A DNA stretch of 64,000 bases. Source: Hoplostethus atlanticus (taxonomy: Eukaryota > Chordata > Actinopteri > Trachichthyiformes > Trachichthyidae). The notes under the pieces were generated by a model. The model was not told the origin of the DNA and did no database searches. It saw nothing but the letters and a program-made list of their open reading frames with translations. The position numbers and the translations under genes were made by a program. This document shows, piece after piece, positions 12,701 through 24,686 of this stretch (within the stretch, counting starts at the first letter, position 1; every line of letters begins with the position of its first letter). The stretch spans positions 2,388,001 through 2,452,000 of the forward strand of contig JAXDDX010000002.1 in NCBI GenBank assembly GCA_034670405.1, written 5' to 3'.

Positions 12701-15700
12701 TGAAGGTGTCAGACCAGCAATAAGTCACCTCCATTGTTGCAAAGCTGGCTCGAAGGCAACTTTGTGCCATCTTTAGCCAGCCATGTTCTACGTGTTGTTA
12801 CAGCACTTGTTACATCACTTGTGGTATTCCTACTGGTGTTCCCATTCGGTGGTTTACTTATTATTATGAATTATTTCAATTGTATAAATTAGCATTGTGT
12901 GAGCTTGAGAATGTCTCTGCCAACACAAATGCCACTGGTTAAAAAAAAAAAGAAAAAAAGATGCCTTTGCTATGCTAACACATTGGATCAGACCAATGCT
13001 CAGTTCCACAAAAACATTACCAAATATTTGATGGCAGCTATCTTACATCCGTTACAACTTTTTTTTTAATATATATATAAATTGGGCAAAATGTGTGTTC
13101 CATCAGTTCAATGCCTTCAGCTCTGACCCTCAATGGATGTTGTAAAAGGGCTTGAGACAAGAAAGACTGCATTTCTAAATACAGCTTTTCTACTGACTGT
13201 TGTGTTGATGGGGCTTCGGCGACAGTGAGCTTTGCATACAGAGACACAGAGAGAGTTGGAGGTCACAGGCATTTCATGCTGGGACCCACAGGCACATATA
13301 CTACTGTGCCAAAGGTCAGAGGTTAATGGTAATATCTCACCCTGCCCCGGCCTCCAGGGCCATGACTTTGAGCTGTTGATTAAGCCAGGCATTACTCACA
13401 ACCAAATTACCCCTTTGCCCACCCTCCCACAAAGTCCTAGGCACGATGTCCCTCCATCTCCATTTAGGAAGCCGCGGCTTAACAAGGCGGAAGAATGGGA
13501 AGGATGGGGAAAAGAGCTAGCAGGTGTGAGTGGGAGTACGGTGGCCGGGGGTTGAAGATCACACGTCGACCTGTGGTAGGCGCACCCCTGGTACGTCATG
13601 CTTCCACTTCATGGCACACGCACACCATGAGCACGCACGCATGCCAGCACCCAGGCAACAGTGTGCGCTGATGTTGGCGGGGGCAGGGCTCTCGTTGGCG
13701 GTGGGAGAGCTCTATCCCGCTGTCCGTGTTTACAGTCTTCAAGGTAGGGGCGCAGAGCACTTGTCTTTCAGGTGGATGATTAAATGAGTGGCACAACAAG
13801 AAGTGAAACAATTAGAATTTCTGCCTCATTATCATGGTAATCTTATCAGTGGGATAATGAGGTATTAATGGATATTTAATGTGCATCTCATAACCCAATC
13901 CCTTGGAGAAAACACATAAGGAAATCGCTGTAAATTCACTTAATGATGGAAAAGTCCCCCAACGCCATATTCCGAAGAATGAAAAATGGTGGATGCAAAT
14001 GAGAAGGAACCAAGGTCAATAAGACTGCAGGGACTGAGTGAATGTCAGAGAGAGAGAGAAAGAGAGAGAGTGAGACAGAGTGAATGAGCAACCAAGAGAG
14101 AGAAGGGAGTGGGGGGTGGGGCAAACAGAGACTGAGGTAGAAGAGACAGGAAGACGGGGGTCTGAATAATATGAAGGATCGACTGTGCTCCCCAACATGA
14201 GGAATTCTGATCATGATACCTAAGGCAGTGGTGGCAACTGCATATCAGGGCCTTGAAACCTTCAAAAAAAATTGACTCTCAATCAATTCATGCCTCTGTG
14301 TGCAGTCATAGGCCCTAGCACATAAAATGATTTTAAGTGCGATTGTGGGGCCCTATTCACTTCCAGTATATATTTATTTGAGATCTCATGTCATTGACAG
14401 AGATGTGAGAAGCTCAAACAGAACAATTCTCTTTCCAAATAACCAGAGGTTGTTTGTATTTTTGGAAGAGACCATATCCTGGCCAATTTGTCTGTTTTTT
14501 GCATATTTGCAGCTAACCCATATGTTCTTCTTGGGTTTATCAAACATCTAAGAATAAATTAAACACAAATTCCAACTGTGGGGTGCTCACAAGATCCAAG
14601 CACTTTAAAGCAGCTGTAAGTGGACAGGACAGCAACCCAGCAATAGCAGACGAAGACATCTTTTTTTGGTCCGTCATGTTTTAAGAAATATGACTAAATC
14701 AGTTAAACCAATTAAAGTTTCTTAAACCAAAGCACAATATAATGAGGAAACTATAGTTTGCAGAATGCTGCTATACTGTGAAACAATTTTGAAAAATAAC
14801 CCTTCAAAGTTTATGTCAAATCCTCTAAACAGAATTGTATTAAATTATTAAATTTAGTGCAGCAGAAATTCAGAAAATGTCAGCCATTGCCAGTTGTACA
14901 CTACTCTATACTGCATTACTACTACACTACTATGCTGTTTATTTGGTTAATACAGCTCTAAAATATTAGAAAATAAATAAAGGTGATTTGAACAGTAGTA
15001 GGGTTTGGCTTATCCTTCAACTTAAAATGGTAGCCTAACATTACGTAGGTAATAATTTTGACTTTCCTAAGGTGTAAAGTGTAAACATGTATTACTTTTT
15101 AACTAGCTAACCATCCCCAAGCAAAAACAATTATGTTAGCATCGCAGAAGCTAGCTAGCCAGCTAGCTAACCAGGCCTATGATTATCTGAGAAGGTAAGC
15201 ACAACATTAGGCAAACACAGCTACGGTAGCATACCAAAAACTAGCATAATAATCCTACAGAAGAGATTTGTACTCTTTAATTAAGTTATACTTGGACTGT
15301 AGTTCAAGTATGCACGCACATATGTACGCACACACCCTCAACCCCTGCATGATTAAAGCTGTCCAATAGGAAGCACAGATTAAGATGTAGGCTTAATTTA
15401 GCTTCCCCAGTCTACTGGAGAAGTGCATCTTGCATATCAGAATACTATGCATGGACCTATTAGTTACTGCATCTGGGATAACTGAGGCTAAGCTTAGGAT
15501 GCATTTCTAGAGACAAATGGAATGGAGATGTCCATTTTATATGATCACTTAACTCACACCACAATAGTGTATGATTGAGTGTTTGTCCTTACATGATAAG
15601 AAAAGTACGTTAGTTAAGATTTGGTTGCATAACATTATGTAAAATACATTAGAGTATTTACATGATGTTTGCAACATGTCAGCATCAATTTCATATCATT

Positions 15701-18700
15701 GCCCCAATACCTCTGCCACTAACTCAAACACATCATCTCATCAAAATCAGATATATTTATTTCAGTCCAACTATTAATAGGTAACTGAATTAAGTATAAC
15801 ATACCATCTAAAATTTTAAATGGAATTTAATCACTTAAATTATAAAAATATATATTAAAAGAAAACATTAAATGAGTATTAATTTGTATAAGCATTGGCA
15901 CATGGCATGGAGTGTAATCTTTTTTAGAACCTGATGTAATGGGCTGGTCATTGTGAATTCAGAGATCTGCCCTTCAATGCTGTTTTAGCCAGAAACCACA
16001 AGGTGGCGACACTTCCCTAAATGTATTTAAAAAACATTCACAAAGGCTCATTGTTTGCAGGAAATTCAACTCTCAAAATGTACAAACTGATCTACCTGCT
16101 ATTTCCTGCAACCGATCTTCATCCATGTTGGGGTCAAAGTCACTTCCCAGCACATCAGTGCTCCAGGTTTCACTGACAGTCTCAGAGATATCCCTGTCAT
16201 CTGTCAGTCCCATCATATCTCTGATTTCAAACTTGCGCAATTTGTCATCCAGGTTGTCCTGAGTGGTGGCTGAAGGAGACATGGAATAAGTATAACTGGC
16301 CATGCTCATGAACATTTTTCATTTTTAATATTTGTTCACAAGCTTTATTAGCATTTTGTTGATAAAATGTTGGTGTTTTGTTTATCTAAAAAAATCTGTG
16401 TTCAACTCAACTTCAATCATTGTACACCTGCTATAAAACTGACTTTTTTGGCAACATACAGACACAAACACACACCCTGTTCATGCTCCAAAAGTTGTAG
16501 AGCTTCCACCCCGTTGCTCCCGGATGGTCCAGCTCCCAGCTCAGACACAGACTCTCCTTCCAGGTCCAGAGATGACACAGAATTAGAACGGTTGGATGGA
16601 CCTGAGCAAAAAAAATAAGGCAACAGTAAAGATGTCATCCCCCATAAATTATGTAGTAAATCTGTATATTTCACCTTCTTCTGACCTGTAATTGTAGCAC
16701 CCCCATTAGACCAATCAGTGTAACCTTGAAAAACAGCATTCCCCCAAGTTTGATGAAAACCCAATCAGTGGCGTTGAGACATTGTGCATGAGGGACTAAC
16801 GCAGAGACTGATCCATAGTCCCAATTATATGCCAAATAAGAACACTGGTCACTTTTCACTAGGTTGTTTTTCTTCTTCTCTTTCTATGGTTCATCTATGT
16901 AGAATAATACTCCGATATATATATAAATATACAAGAACATCCAGAAAATCTTTTTAGCATCATGTGTGTATTCAGATTGCAGACTGACCTTCTGAGATGC
17001 CTTCCAGGTTGTCACTGCAGAGGGAGAAACGCAGGGTTTTGTCTGGTTTACCATGCAGCTTAGTGTCATCAGCAGGGGTGTCCCCCTGGGCCCCATCAGT
17101 CATCTGTAGGTTCAAAACCTGCAGTACAGTAGGGAGGGAACAGCACTGGTCACATACAAATGCACACACATAAACAATTTTGATGATCACACATTATTTT
17201 TGGGTGTAACCTTGCATTGCCATAATTCAGTCTTGCAATGACACAACACTGCAGGAACAGCCACAAAGCACTATGAAATGCTTGACACCAATTCCTAAAG
17301 AAATATTTTCCCCCATGAAAGACAGGAGAACATTTTATGACACCAACTTTATCATATCATCCACTATCCTGCTGATGAGTACATTAATTCAAGTCCCATT
17401 ACCTCATTCTCTGACATCATCCCGGGGACTGTCTGAGGGCCGGTTCCTAGTGAAATGACTAGCACCTCCTCTGGCATCACCTCCTGTAGGGACTCTTGGG
17501 AGCTGGCCTCTGTCTCCCCCTCCTGGGCTATGTTGGTACGGCTGCGGCTACGGGCAGCTGCTAGGGGGAAAGGGATTAGTAGGAAAGTAGTGTTATATTT
17601 TCTGGTGGTTACATTCAGAGGCACTAAATAATAACATGTTCTAAGTATAAAATAGAAATTAGACTTAGGGAGTGCATTTAGGGATTCACATGTCATTTTT
17701 AAAGGCCATGGGCAACCCAATCAATACTTGTGAAAATGAACAGCTCTAGCCCAAAGCTGGAAACCAGAGAACTAAGACTCTAATCAGTGATGTCATACTA
17801 ATGTGCTGCATGTATCCGCCATTGATAATTAATGAGACTGACATTGTGGACTGTAATGTTTGTCTACAACATCACTGTAGCATTATCAGGTCCACACAGA
17901 AAATGTATAGTAATTTCCAGCAAATCATCTTAGATACTGTCACAATTACCTTTTCAATGTTTTCCAGTTCTTCCTCTATATAACTGTACATTGTTCTGAT
18001 AGATGAGTTAACCCCGCTCTCTAGTTTCTGGCTAAGGCAGACGGTGGTCACTTTTCACTAACAAAGACTGAAGTTTCCCCTAGCATAAAAACATCATCTT
18101 TCAAGCGTGAAAATGGCATTCCCATTTAACTATTCACAGTCCACAGGTTAGTACACATACATACACGACAGCACATATACTGTTTAAAAAAAACAATCCA
18201 GAGTTGAAAACCAAACTCTTTTGGTCATTTCATATGAACTCCTAATATTTAACCACTTTCAATCCCTCCATCCAAAGTAAATTACCAATTTGTAATTTGC
18301 TGAAACACTGTAATCTGTATATGTAGTAACACCAATTGATCTGCTTCCAGGACATTTCGGCGATCACAAGCGCATTTTGGACACAGTGAAGCACTCTCAA
18401 GCACCACATGACATAAATACCATTCTGATGACAGGTCTGATGGATCTCAGCCAAATATTTTGTGTTGCTATAGCATGATGCCCTGAGTGGTTACAGTGCA
18501 CTGCAGTGGTTCAGGAAATTCTTAGGCTTCATCTACAGGGTATAGTCAAAATTACAGAAACACCAAAATAAATGTTCCACAACAGTGAAGGTTTCTTGTG
18601 GTTCTGGATTAGTGTGGAATGCCTGGCATTGAATTTTCTCAATGATTTGTAGAGGACTATGCAAATATAATTCACTAACAATGGAATTCCATGTGATTAC

Positions 18701-21700
18701 ATTCATCCCAACATGTTTTTCAACATTACAATGTTTTACAGGGTTTGAAGAGCATGGAAATTATGTTGGCTATATGCCAAGCCCTTCAAGAACAAGACAT
18801 TATCCCAATTGAACATTAATAGGAGATTCTGAAATGGCGTCAGACAGTCTTCAACCGCATTCATAAACATGAAGGGTCAAGATGATCACGAAAAACCCTT
18901 GTTAGGTGATTACCACTGCCCTGGGTCTCTAGGAGATGAGTGGATTCCAACCGTGCCATCAATAACACAACCACACCATGACAGAGCCACCATCACTGTG
19001 AGAAGTCTTTATGCTCGTGTTTCCTTCATTCTGACCATGCAAGGAGCAACAAAAGATCCAATTTCCCCCCACTCTACCTGGAAATGAACTGCCATATCCC
19101 GCTTGATGAGGAAGCAAAAAAGGAAAACTTAGAAAACCGAGTGAGTTAAAAACATGTCAATGGGACGAAGCAGGGTGGAGGGCAAAGCAAGTGAGGTGAA
19201 AGCACATGAACTCGAGCACTGCTAAGCTAGCAGTAATGAGGCAGGGTGATTACTGTACAGCTTAGGAGCATGGACTGATGCTGAATAAACGCTATCGAAC
19301 ACATCAATAGGTAAAACACAGACACATAGTTTAGTTCTCTCCAGCCCTAACACGAGTGACAGGCTACCCACCAAAAGGGGTTACTAATGGAATGTGAGCA
19401 GACAGAGTGGTGGTTGTGGGGTCCCAGGACGTTATAGCTGCTAAGTGTTGTCCTGGTCATTCATTGGCAGCACGGGAGAAAAGAAGGAAGATCGGGTTGC
19501 AGGTTGGAGAAAGAACACAGAGTACGTCTCAAAATTCAATAGAAGGCCATTTCAAGAATCACAAGTCAAGTGTTATGTATATAAACGTCATATTTCAGAG
19601 AAGCAAGTAGAAGTGGTTCATTTCTAATCGGGGGGGAGTTGCTACAGCATCATTTGTCTTGGAAATGCTAATGAAGGTAGTCTATGCATCTTTCCATCCA
19701 TTCCAATTAAAGTGAGTTCATTTATATTTGGTAATTTAATTGGTTGTCATTTCTATAATTGAGCCCCAGTCCAGGCCGTGCTAATTATATTTATAACAAG
19801 CTGAGAAGAAGCTCATTAGCTTCCTACAAAACAAGGGCCTTTCACGAACCATCACCACTCAACTCGGCTTGTTTATTTTATTCCTCATTAGAGGAAATAT
19901 AACAGTTCTAGCTTCCACTTCTTGTTTCAAATTCTGGTATTCACAAAAAGGTACAATGGCCTTCAAATCCTCTCATCAGGAAATTACAAGAGGTTGCATC
20001 ATATTCAGCACATCAATAACGCATTCTGGCAGCGAGAGTGGCTCTGAGGCAGAGGCTGCAGGTGTGGAATAACAACATTAGAGGCTATGGAGGTAGGTAC
20101 CTATGGGGAGTCTGTTCTTCTTGTTGGCAGGAGTGGTAGCTGGGGAGAGTTGGGGGGTGTTGGAGGGGGTGAGCTCCAGACTGTTGCTCTTCACAGTTCG
20201 GGACTGGGGTACATTGGCCAAAAGGGTCTCCAGGGCCATGTGCTCCTCTTCCCGAAGGTGGTCCCCTGCCATCACACTACGCACAAAGTCCACCTGAGCA
20301 GGACGTGGAAGACACAATTATTAAGATCATCACTGTTGTGTCACATTTAACGCTTCTCAATCCCTGGGAGTCATCGAAAGAGGGATGTGAGATGTGTCCG
20401 TTTCTGGTCCGATAAGTTTGGGCTTGTCAAGTTCATGCTCTGTAGCACTGCAACCTAAATTTAGATTGGTTTATATAAATATGGGTTTACACCTGGCTTT
20501 ACTACAAGAACATACACAGATCCAGGCTAGCACAACAGTCTAAAGATAACTGATTTCATACCTTTGCATTCTGCAATTTCTGGATTTTTTTTTGGCAAAC
20601 AGTGCACAGACAAAACTTGTCAATGATAATTGTTAACTACTCGGGACGGAGTGATGGGTGGTACAAGTTGTTGAAATGAAAGTGGAAAATGGAATTATTC
20701 AAAAGGCACTATAGAATGTTATAATGAAAGTTCACCATATAAAGTTTTGTAAAATGAGTGACCTATGTGTTTCTCTGAAAACTGAGTTAAGATCTTTGTG
20801 AATTTTGAGATATTCAATAAATAGTGCTCAGGTCATATAATTTTGTTCAAGAGGAAAAAACAAAACAAAAACAGGACTTTCACATGGAATTACGAATAAA
20901 AGAAACTCAAATAGTGACATTTCATTTGGGTATCACGAGTAAAGAGTTGAATCAGGAGCCTACCAGCGCTAGCAGCTGATTATGTGTCATATAGACGACA
21001 GTCCTGCTGAGGCCTTCGAGAAGGTTCATTGAGGACATGGGTGGGGTCTCCACTGCTCTTCCTCCAATCACCACATCCAGAAAAGCTGCTACACAACTCT
21101 GGAGACACAGACCCAGAAAGGCAGTCAGTCAGTACAAAGATAAATAAATATCATACACTAGGGCTGTAAAAAACACTAAATTGGTTACATATTGAATAAC
21201 AGCAATGTGTAGTGCTTACCTTATCAAATTTGGACAATCTGCTTTTTCGCCTGGGGTCTCCATCATCATCAGCCATGGCCAGCTGTTGCAGATGTTGCCC
21301 TACCTATATTACAAAAACAATGATGCAATGTTCATCTAGATGAATAAATGCACACATATACTGTATATGCGAACACTTGCTCTGCCACTGACCTGCATTA
21401 AGTTGAAGCGGGCCACTTCATTGATGGGGGCATCTGAGATGATACCGTACTGCTCCGGGTTGACTATAGCTGGGCAGATGAAACAGGTCAGCAGCAGGTC
21501 TGTACACATGGTGCGCACCTCACCCACCTCCAGACGCTCCACACACGACAGCGTCTTGTACATTTGGGACACAATCCAGCGCAGGCTGTGGGGAAAGCAG
21601 TAGGTGTTCTGCTTCAAATAACCGATAAACTTGTTGACCAGGGCGACCAACTTGGCTTCATTGGCCTCCACGACCGCCTGCACCCTCTGCTTGTAGCCCT

Positions 21701-24677
21701 CAGAGCCCTTCTCCCCAAAGCGTTCCTGCTGGGCTGGAGTGAGGCGCTCCGTCACCTTGGCTGGGTCCGTCTCCAGGTGGTCTTCGTCCTCCACTAGCAG
21801 CTGCATAATGGGCTCATGGAGGGTGGCAGTGAGGAAGAGCTTAGCTGAGTATAGGCCCTCAGAGAAGAGCTTGAAAAGGATGCTGAAGGCGCAGGTTCCC
21901 CGCCGCAGCAGACGTCGAGGGTTATCACTTTCCTTCAGCTCAAACTCTATCAAGTAGCGCAATACCTGGAAATTGACAGAAAAGAGACGCCAATTTGAGA
22001 TGTCCTGTCTTACTGATACCAGTTAAAGAAGTCTTGTCTTACTGAGAAGCTATGAATGTGTTTTGCAAATGTGTAACATCAGAGACAAGTAGAGCTCCTG
22101 ACCTGAAGTAGGTAGCTCTCATCCTCCTGCATGATACAGTTGCCATAGAGTGAGGTAAAGACTGTATGAACGACCCCCTGGGTGTGCTCCTGGTTCAGCC
22201 TCTCTCCAGCCACTAGGCAGGATGCCACCAGTCTGGGGTTCTCCCTCATTCTGGCCAGGAACTCGCCATAGATGCTCTCCTGGAAGCCCAGAGTCTTGTA
22301 GCCATCAACAAACTGTGTGTCCTCTAGCACTTTGGCATGTTGGCAGCATTCAGCTGGAGAGGCCTCCGCACTATAAGACAGGGTTGTGTCATTATTAATT
22401 GCTGATTAAAGGGCTGCTCTGCAAGTTCCCTTTAGGACAACTGAGCTAAACTGTAGTCCAGTAGCCCTAGTATTGACCATATTCAGATTTACAGTATCAC
22501 AACTACAACCATCACATCAGACAGATTGTGTTTAATGCTAGAAATACTTAGTTCTTGACTGAATATAAATACTAATCACTAAACCAGTGTTGGGTTCTAA
22601 CAAAAACCAGGAGGAAAATACCTTTTTTACTCTTTGTCATTTGAGTGTGGGCACATGTAGCCAAAGTCAATGCCAAACAGGAAGTGTGTTCAAAGCCACA
22701 ACTTTCAATTTTAGTTATCAACGGTCTTCGTTTTAAGTCATACAAACATCCATCTGGAGAGATTAAGTGTAGGTTGGAAAATTTTGCACTCACATTCTCT
22801 TTGAAATTGTTATACAGAACTTGCAGTTGGAGCTACCAAATGAATGCAACTCAATCAAACTTGTATTTGTACTTTTGTGTGTGTTTTTTTTTACTTTTAT
22901 CTTAATATTTAGTATTTGTATTCACAGAAAAATCACAATGTGGCTTTTAATTAGAACATGTTTATAGCATTTGAACTTTTATTGTAAGGAAACCTTTACA
23001 AACATAAGGTAAAAAATGCATTTTATTATTTTCTGACAGCATCTATTGTTCAGTGGGTCATTTCCTCAAAATCTGTTGTCTTTTTCCTGTAACACAAATA
23101 CCACAACGTGCAAAGTTAAAGTACAGTGCGTAATCTGCACTCTTGGATATCTGATGCTCATCAATCAGTGAACAGAGAAGCTGTACATATGCACTTTGAA
23201 TTGTAAACATCTAGAGCTGAAGGCAGGGGTTTATCATCTAATTATTGACCAGTCAGATGTACTTTTGAGTTAACAAGCATTAATCTCAAGGTTGAAGTCG
23301 GCTGGCAGGCTATCTGTTCACAATGTTCACTAAAGGGAAAGTTTCAAGAAAAAAGTTAGTTTGTCTTTTAGTGCCAGAGTGTAGGGTAGTGCAGTGGTTC
23401 CCAAAGTGGGTGCCGTAATGACTGGCCAGGGGTGCCGCAAGATCTGTTAATTTCCATATTTTATTGTGTCTATTTAATAATGTTTCATCACATAAAAATA
23501 GGCTACATTTGAACTACATTTTATATTACATTTGAAACATGTCATTGTAAAAACAGAAGAAATAAGCAAAAAACATCGAAATCGTTCATATTAAAAAAAA
23601 AAAAAACTGTTAAAATGCGCATTCATGCCGCAACGAGGATTCGTGATATTTCCCCGCTTCGAAGAATGAAGACTATGACTGGATCCGCGATCCTTTCAAC
23701 TCCCGATCATCAGAATCAGCAAAGAAGTTGACAATCAAAGCCCAGGAAGAACTTGCAGAACTGAAACTGGATCGCACTTTGAAATTGAAGTTTGGAGAAA
23801 TGTCGTCGGACAAGTTTTGGCTGCTTGTGGGACACAAATATCCATCTCTGGCAAACTGCGCGATCAGTGTGCTATTGCCGTTCTCAACATCATACTTGTG
23901 TGAGCTGGCTTTCTCATCCCTGACATACGTGAAAAGCAAGAGAAGGCATCGCCTGTCAGTGGAGTCAGATCTACGCATTGCGCTTTCTTCAATCTCTCCC
24001 TGCATCAAGAGACTGTGCTCTCAACAGCAGGCTCACACGTCCCACTAAAATGCCTGATATTTTCGTTCTTTGTTTTTCTTATTAACCTAAAAAGTAGGCT
24101 TATTTTACGTTTTGAACAAAGCAAAATAAATGCACTTTTTTCTATTTTTTGACCAATTAACATAATTATTTATTATTATTTTAAGTTAAACATTGATCTG
24201 TAAATCTGCATAAATCACACACAGCAACAAATATAGCCTTAGTTCAAACAAGTCAATCAAAATGGTTGACATCTATCATTAGCTGAGTGGTTGAGAATAA
24301 TGTTTCATTTTAAGAAGTTATTTTATTTCACTTCATATTGATGCCAGTTCATTAAAATACATTCTTATAACATATTCATGGTGTCATTTTTAGCTTAAAG
24401 GGGGTGGGGGGTGCCGTGAAAAGAAATTGACTATGAAGAGGTGCCTTGGTTTAAAAAGGTTTGGGAACCACTGGGGTAGTGGTAGGTCTGACCTGGTGAG
24501 AATGAGGCGATCGAGGTTGATTCTCTGCTGCTTGGCAATCCAGGCAGCCCGATACAGCCTCTCAGCCGTCTTCAGCACGTCACCATTGAGCCTCTGGATG
24601 AGCTGCTTCTCCGAGGCCACATACAGCCGCTCCTGCTTCAGGTGGTGGGCCAGAGTGTGGATGTCTGGCTTCACCAT
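530..24677 (-). CDS. gapvd1: GAPVD1: Ras-GAP and VPS9 domain protein 1 (26 coding exons)
   Basis: Endosomal Rab5/Rab31-family GEF with an N-terminal Ras-GAP domain, involved in endocytosis and receptor and GLUT4 traffic (known for the family). Coding exons in mRNA order: 24493-24677, 22103-22370, 21393-21965, 21220-21303, 20964-21098, 20101-20293, 17403-17560, 16989-17118, 16476-16601, 16096-16269, 12487-12624, 11052-11186, 10235-10354, 9760-9837, 8509-8855, 8283-8370, 6676-6747, 6430-6558, 6192-6318, 5881-5993, 4682-4841, 4334-4521, 3573-3786, 1324-1396, 1012-1209, 530-670. Each has GT/AG borders and compatible phase. The sum is 4347 nt, giving 1448 residues plus TGA at 530-532. The start MVKPDIHTLAHHLKQERLYV matches the vertebrate N terminus; the C terminus is FIKTIDDRK. 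The middle (about residues 480-1120) is Ser/Pro-rich and acidic, presumed disordered. No inactivating change was seen. Human is about 1478 residues. Confidence 0.97.
2746..3174. mobile_element. MITE with about 28-bp imperfect terminal inverted repeats
   Basis: The left end TACACCTGGCAATAACATG.. (2747 on) pairs with the inverse of the right end (to about 3173), which reads TTTACACCTGGCATTAAAATG.. on the minus strand. The remaining 430 bp is non-coding. The element lies in the gapvd1 intron between exons 3573-3786 and 1324-1396. Target duplication not resolved. Confidence 0.6.
5277..5450. repeat. Probable dispersed repeat fragment
   Basis: The text with GTGTCTTGCTTGG, GGGGTCTGGAACCCGG and CACTACGCCACCCTGC resembles the conserved tail shared by several fish interspersed repeats. 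No ends were found. It lies in the gapvd1 intron between exons 4682-4841 and 5881-5993. Confidence 0.3.
7440..7472 (-). CDS. gapvd1: Candidate 33-nt cassette microexon of gapvd1
   Basis: On the minus strand this segment is preceded by a CCTCACAG acceptor and followed by a CCAG|GTAACG donor. It lies between exons 8283-8370 (ends in phase 1) and 6676-6747 (starts in phase 1). Being 33 nt with no stop, it could be included or skipped without changing frame. It would insert the 11 residues VLYWTAESEVP between FVSAIPK and the API of the next exon. Directly joining the flanking exons also restores a conserved reading, so inclusion is probably alternative. Human transcripts were not consulted. Confidence 0.6.
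12625..16095. other. Long gapvd1 intron without recognised genes
   Basis: Between exons 16096-16269 and 12487-12624. It contains a GA-rich low-complexity stretch (about 14046-14096), a CTAGCTAG cluster near 15148-15175 and AT-rich unique sequence. No coding exon with matching phase was found. Confidence 0.6.
18541..19085. mobile_element. Decayed DNA-transposon-type repeat in a gapvd1 intron
   Basis: The segment starts with TATAGTCAAAATTACAGAAACACC and includes phrases I recognise from a repeat family frequent in fish introns (GAAATGGCGTC, AAGATGATCACG). It has no intact coding region. The family assignment is from memory and only moderately certain. A probable fragment of the same family lies at 62813-62999. 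Confidence 0.4.
20964..22370 (-). CDS. gapvd1: gapvd1 exons encoding the Ras-GAP domain
   Basis: Four exons (22103-22370, 21393-21965, 21220-21303, 20964-21098) encode residues about 62-415. The 573-nt exon is the longest and carries the core of the Ras-GAP fold (about residues 150-390). It includes RYLIEFELKESDNP and RRGTCAFSILFKLFSEG. The arginines near residues 172-173 sit where an arginine finger is expected (inference). It also holds FIGYLKQNTYCFPHSLRWI and FICPAIVNPEQYGI, the FICPAIVNP segment being typical of Ras-GAP domains. Conservation to the human protein is very high here. Next come VGQHLQQLAMADDDGDPRRK and the segment ending THNQLLALV. Confidence 0.95.
23392..24473 (+). mobile_element. 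Non-autonomous hAT transposon with truncated transposase
   Basis: Terminal inverted repeats begin CAGTGGTTCCCAAA on both ends (left at 23392, right ending at 24473). The element is flanked by a perfect 8-bp target duplication GGGTAGTG (23384-23391 and 24474-24481), diagnostic of hAT. Inside, a plus-strand reading frame from about 23645 to 24048 encodes only the C-terminal transposase end. It has WIRDPF followed by LAFSSLTYVKSKRRHRLSV, the hAT C-terminal dimerisation region of ZBED5/GTF2IRD2-like transposases. No N-terminal BED finger or catalytic core is present, so it cannot act alone. It sits in gapvd1 intron 2, opposite to the gene. Confidence 0.9.
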
Positions 24678-24686
24678 CTTCACCAG

